The notes under the pieces were generated by a model. It saw only the letters and a list, made by a program, of their open reading frames with translations. It was not told the origin of the DNA and made no database searches. A stretch of DNA of 5,572 nt from Pontiellaceae bacterium (GTDB lineage: Bacteria; Verrucomicrobiota; Kiritimatiellia; Kiritimatiellales; Tichowtungiaceae): positions 1-5,572 of the forward strand of contig JALOTS010000170.1 in NCBI GenBank assembly GCA_025457785.1, written 5' to 3'. Position 1 is the first letter of the stretch, and each line of letters begins with the position of its first letter. The translations under genes were made by a program, and so were the position numbers. Below are positions 5,483-5,572 of this stretch, in pieces.

Positions 5483-5528
5483 GGTCACTCAAAATGCACC
5501 ACCTGTGGTCACTTCAAAATGCACCACC
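5483..5528. mobile_element. Tandem direct repeat, possible terminal repeats of an IS21-family element
   Basis: GGTCACT-CAAAATGCACCACC (5483-5503) and GGTCACTTCAAAATGCACCACC (5507-5528) form two copies with a 24-base period, separated by TGT and differing by one T. IS21-family insertion sequences carry such multiple repeats of about 20 bases at each end. The wording, a GGTGG.GCA.TTTTGA.GTGACC-like unit on the minus strand, fits what I recall of some members. The transposase genes istA and istB would lie beyond 5572. A solo end or an unrelated repeat is possible. Confidence 0.45.
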
Positions 5529-5572
5529 CAAGAGTCCTTTTGTTAGCTTTTAATTTCTGTTCAGTCAAGGGT

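Larger units (their letters stand above)
5063..5572. other. 510-base AT-rich intergenic region with repeats, no supported gene
   Basis: Upstream of the tetrapyrrole gene I find no convincing coding sequence. The only long frame (5488-5216, minus strand, GTG start, 90 codons) has no ribosome binding site, has phenylalanine-rich low-complexity content and ends inside an inverted repeat. The region instead holds the hemC leader, a short GC hairpin, a nested inverted repeat, stacked hairpins and a direct repeat, all listed separately. A CCGCGAATC word occurs twice (5098-5106 and 5171-5179). Confidence 0.6.

Noticed and set aside
5216..5488. 90-codon frame on the minus strand (GTG start) in the intergenic region
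   Set aside because: No ribosome binding site, phenylalanine-rich low-complexity translation, a start inside the direct repeat and an end inside the inverted repeat; better explained as non-coding.

Overview
The window holds two large, well-supported genes that converge on each other with only 12 bases between their stop codons, plus about 510 bases of AT-rich, repeat-rich intergenic DNA at the right end and a 172-base regulatory-looking leader at the left end. It looks like ordinary bacterial chromosome. I see no phage genes and no complete mobile element. The coding DNA is moderately GC-rich and the intergenic DNA is AT-rich. The form of the tetrapyrrole fusion and the intergenic texture would fit a PVC-group bacterium (Verrucomicrobiota or Kiritimatiellota), but this is a low-confidence inference, because the window contains no phylogenetic marker.

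Left part (1-172): non-coding, with three short inverted repeats (55-66, 91-107, 121-138) stacked in front of the first gene, which suggests regulator binding. Middle left (173-2878, + strand): a 901-residue superfamily 2 DExH helicase. Its ATPase motifs are intact. It carries a large insert between the two RecA lobes, two predicted transmembrane helices after the motor, and a C-terminal domain I do not recognise. Such a protein would be a membrane-tethered nucleic-acid motor; its function is unknown to me.

Middle right (5062-2891, - strand): a single 723-residue protein joining three tetrapyrrole enzymes in the order hydroxymethylbilane synthase (HemC), uroporphyrinogen-III C-methyltransferase (CobA/SUMT) and uroporphyrinogen-III synthase (HemD). 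In principle it takes porphobilinogen to precorrin-2, the branch-point intermediate for sirohaem and cobalamin. The HemC part stops after domains 1 and 2: the third domain, which normally carries the cysteine for the dipyrromethane cofactor, is absent, and the reading frame runs straight into the methyltransferase. The methyltransferase also has an altered glycine-rich loop. These departures are the most interesting point in the window.

Right part (5063-5572): the hemC leader with a ribosome binding site and weak promoter candidates, then several repeat structures. These are a nested inverted repeat built from a TCAGAATAATT-type unit (5215-5302), stacked hairpins around 5428-5472, and a 24-base-period direct repeat (5483-5528) that resembles the end of an IS21-family insertion sequence continuing past the window. 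The two genes have no obvious functional link.
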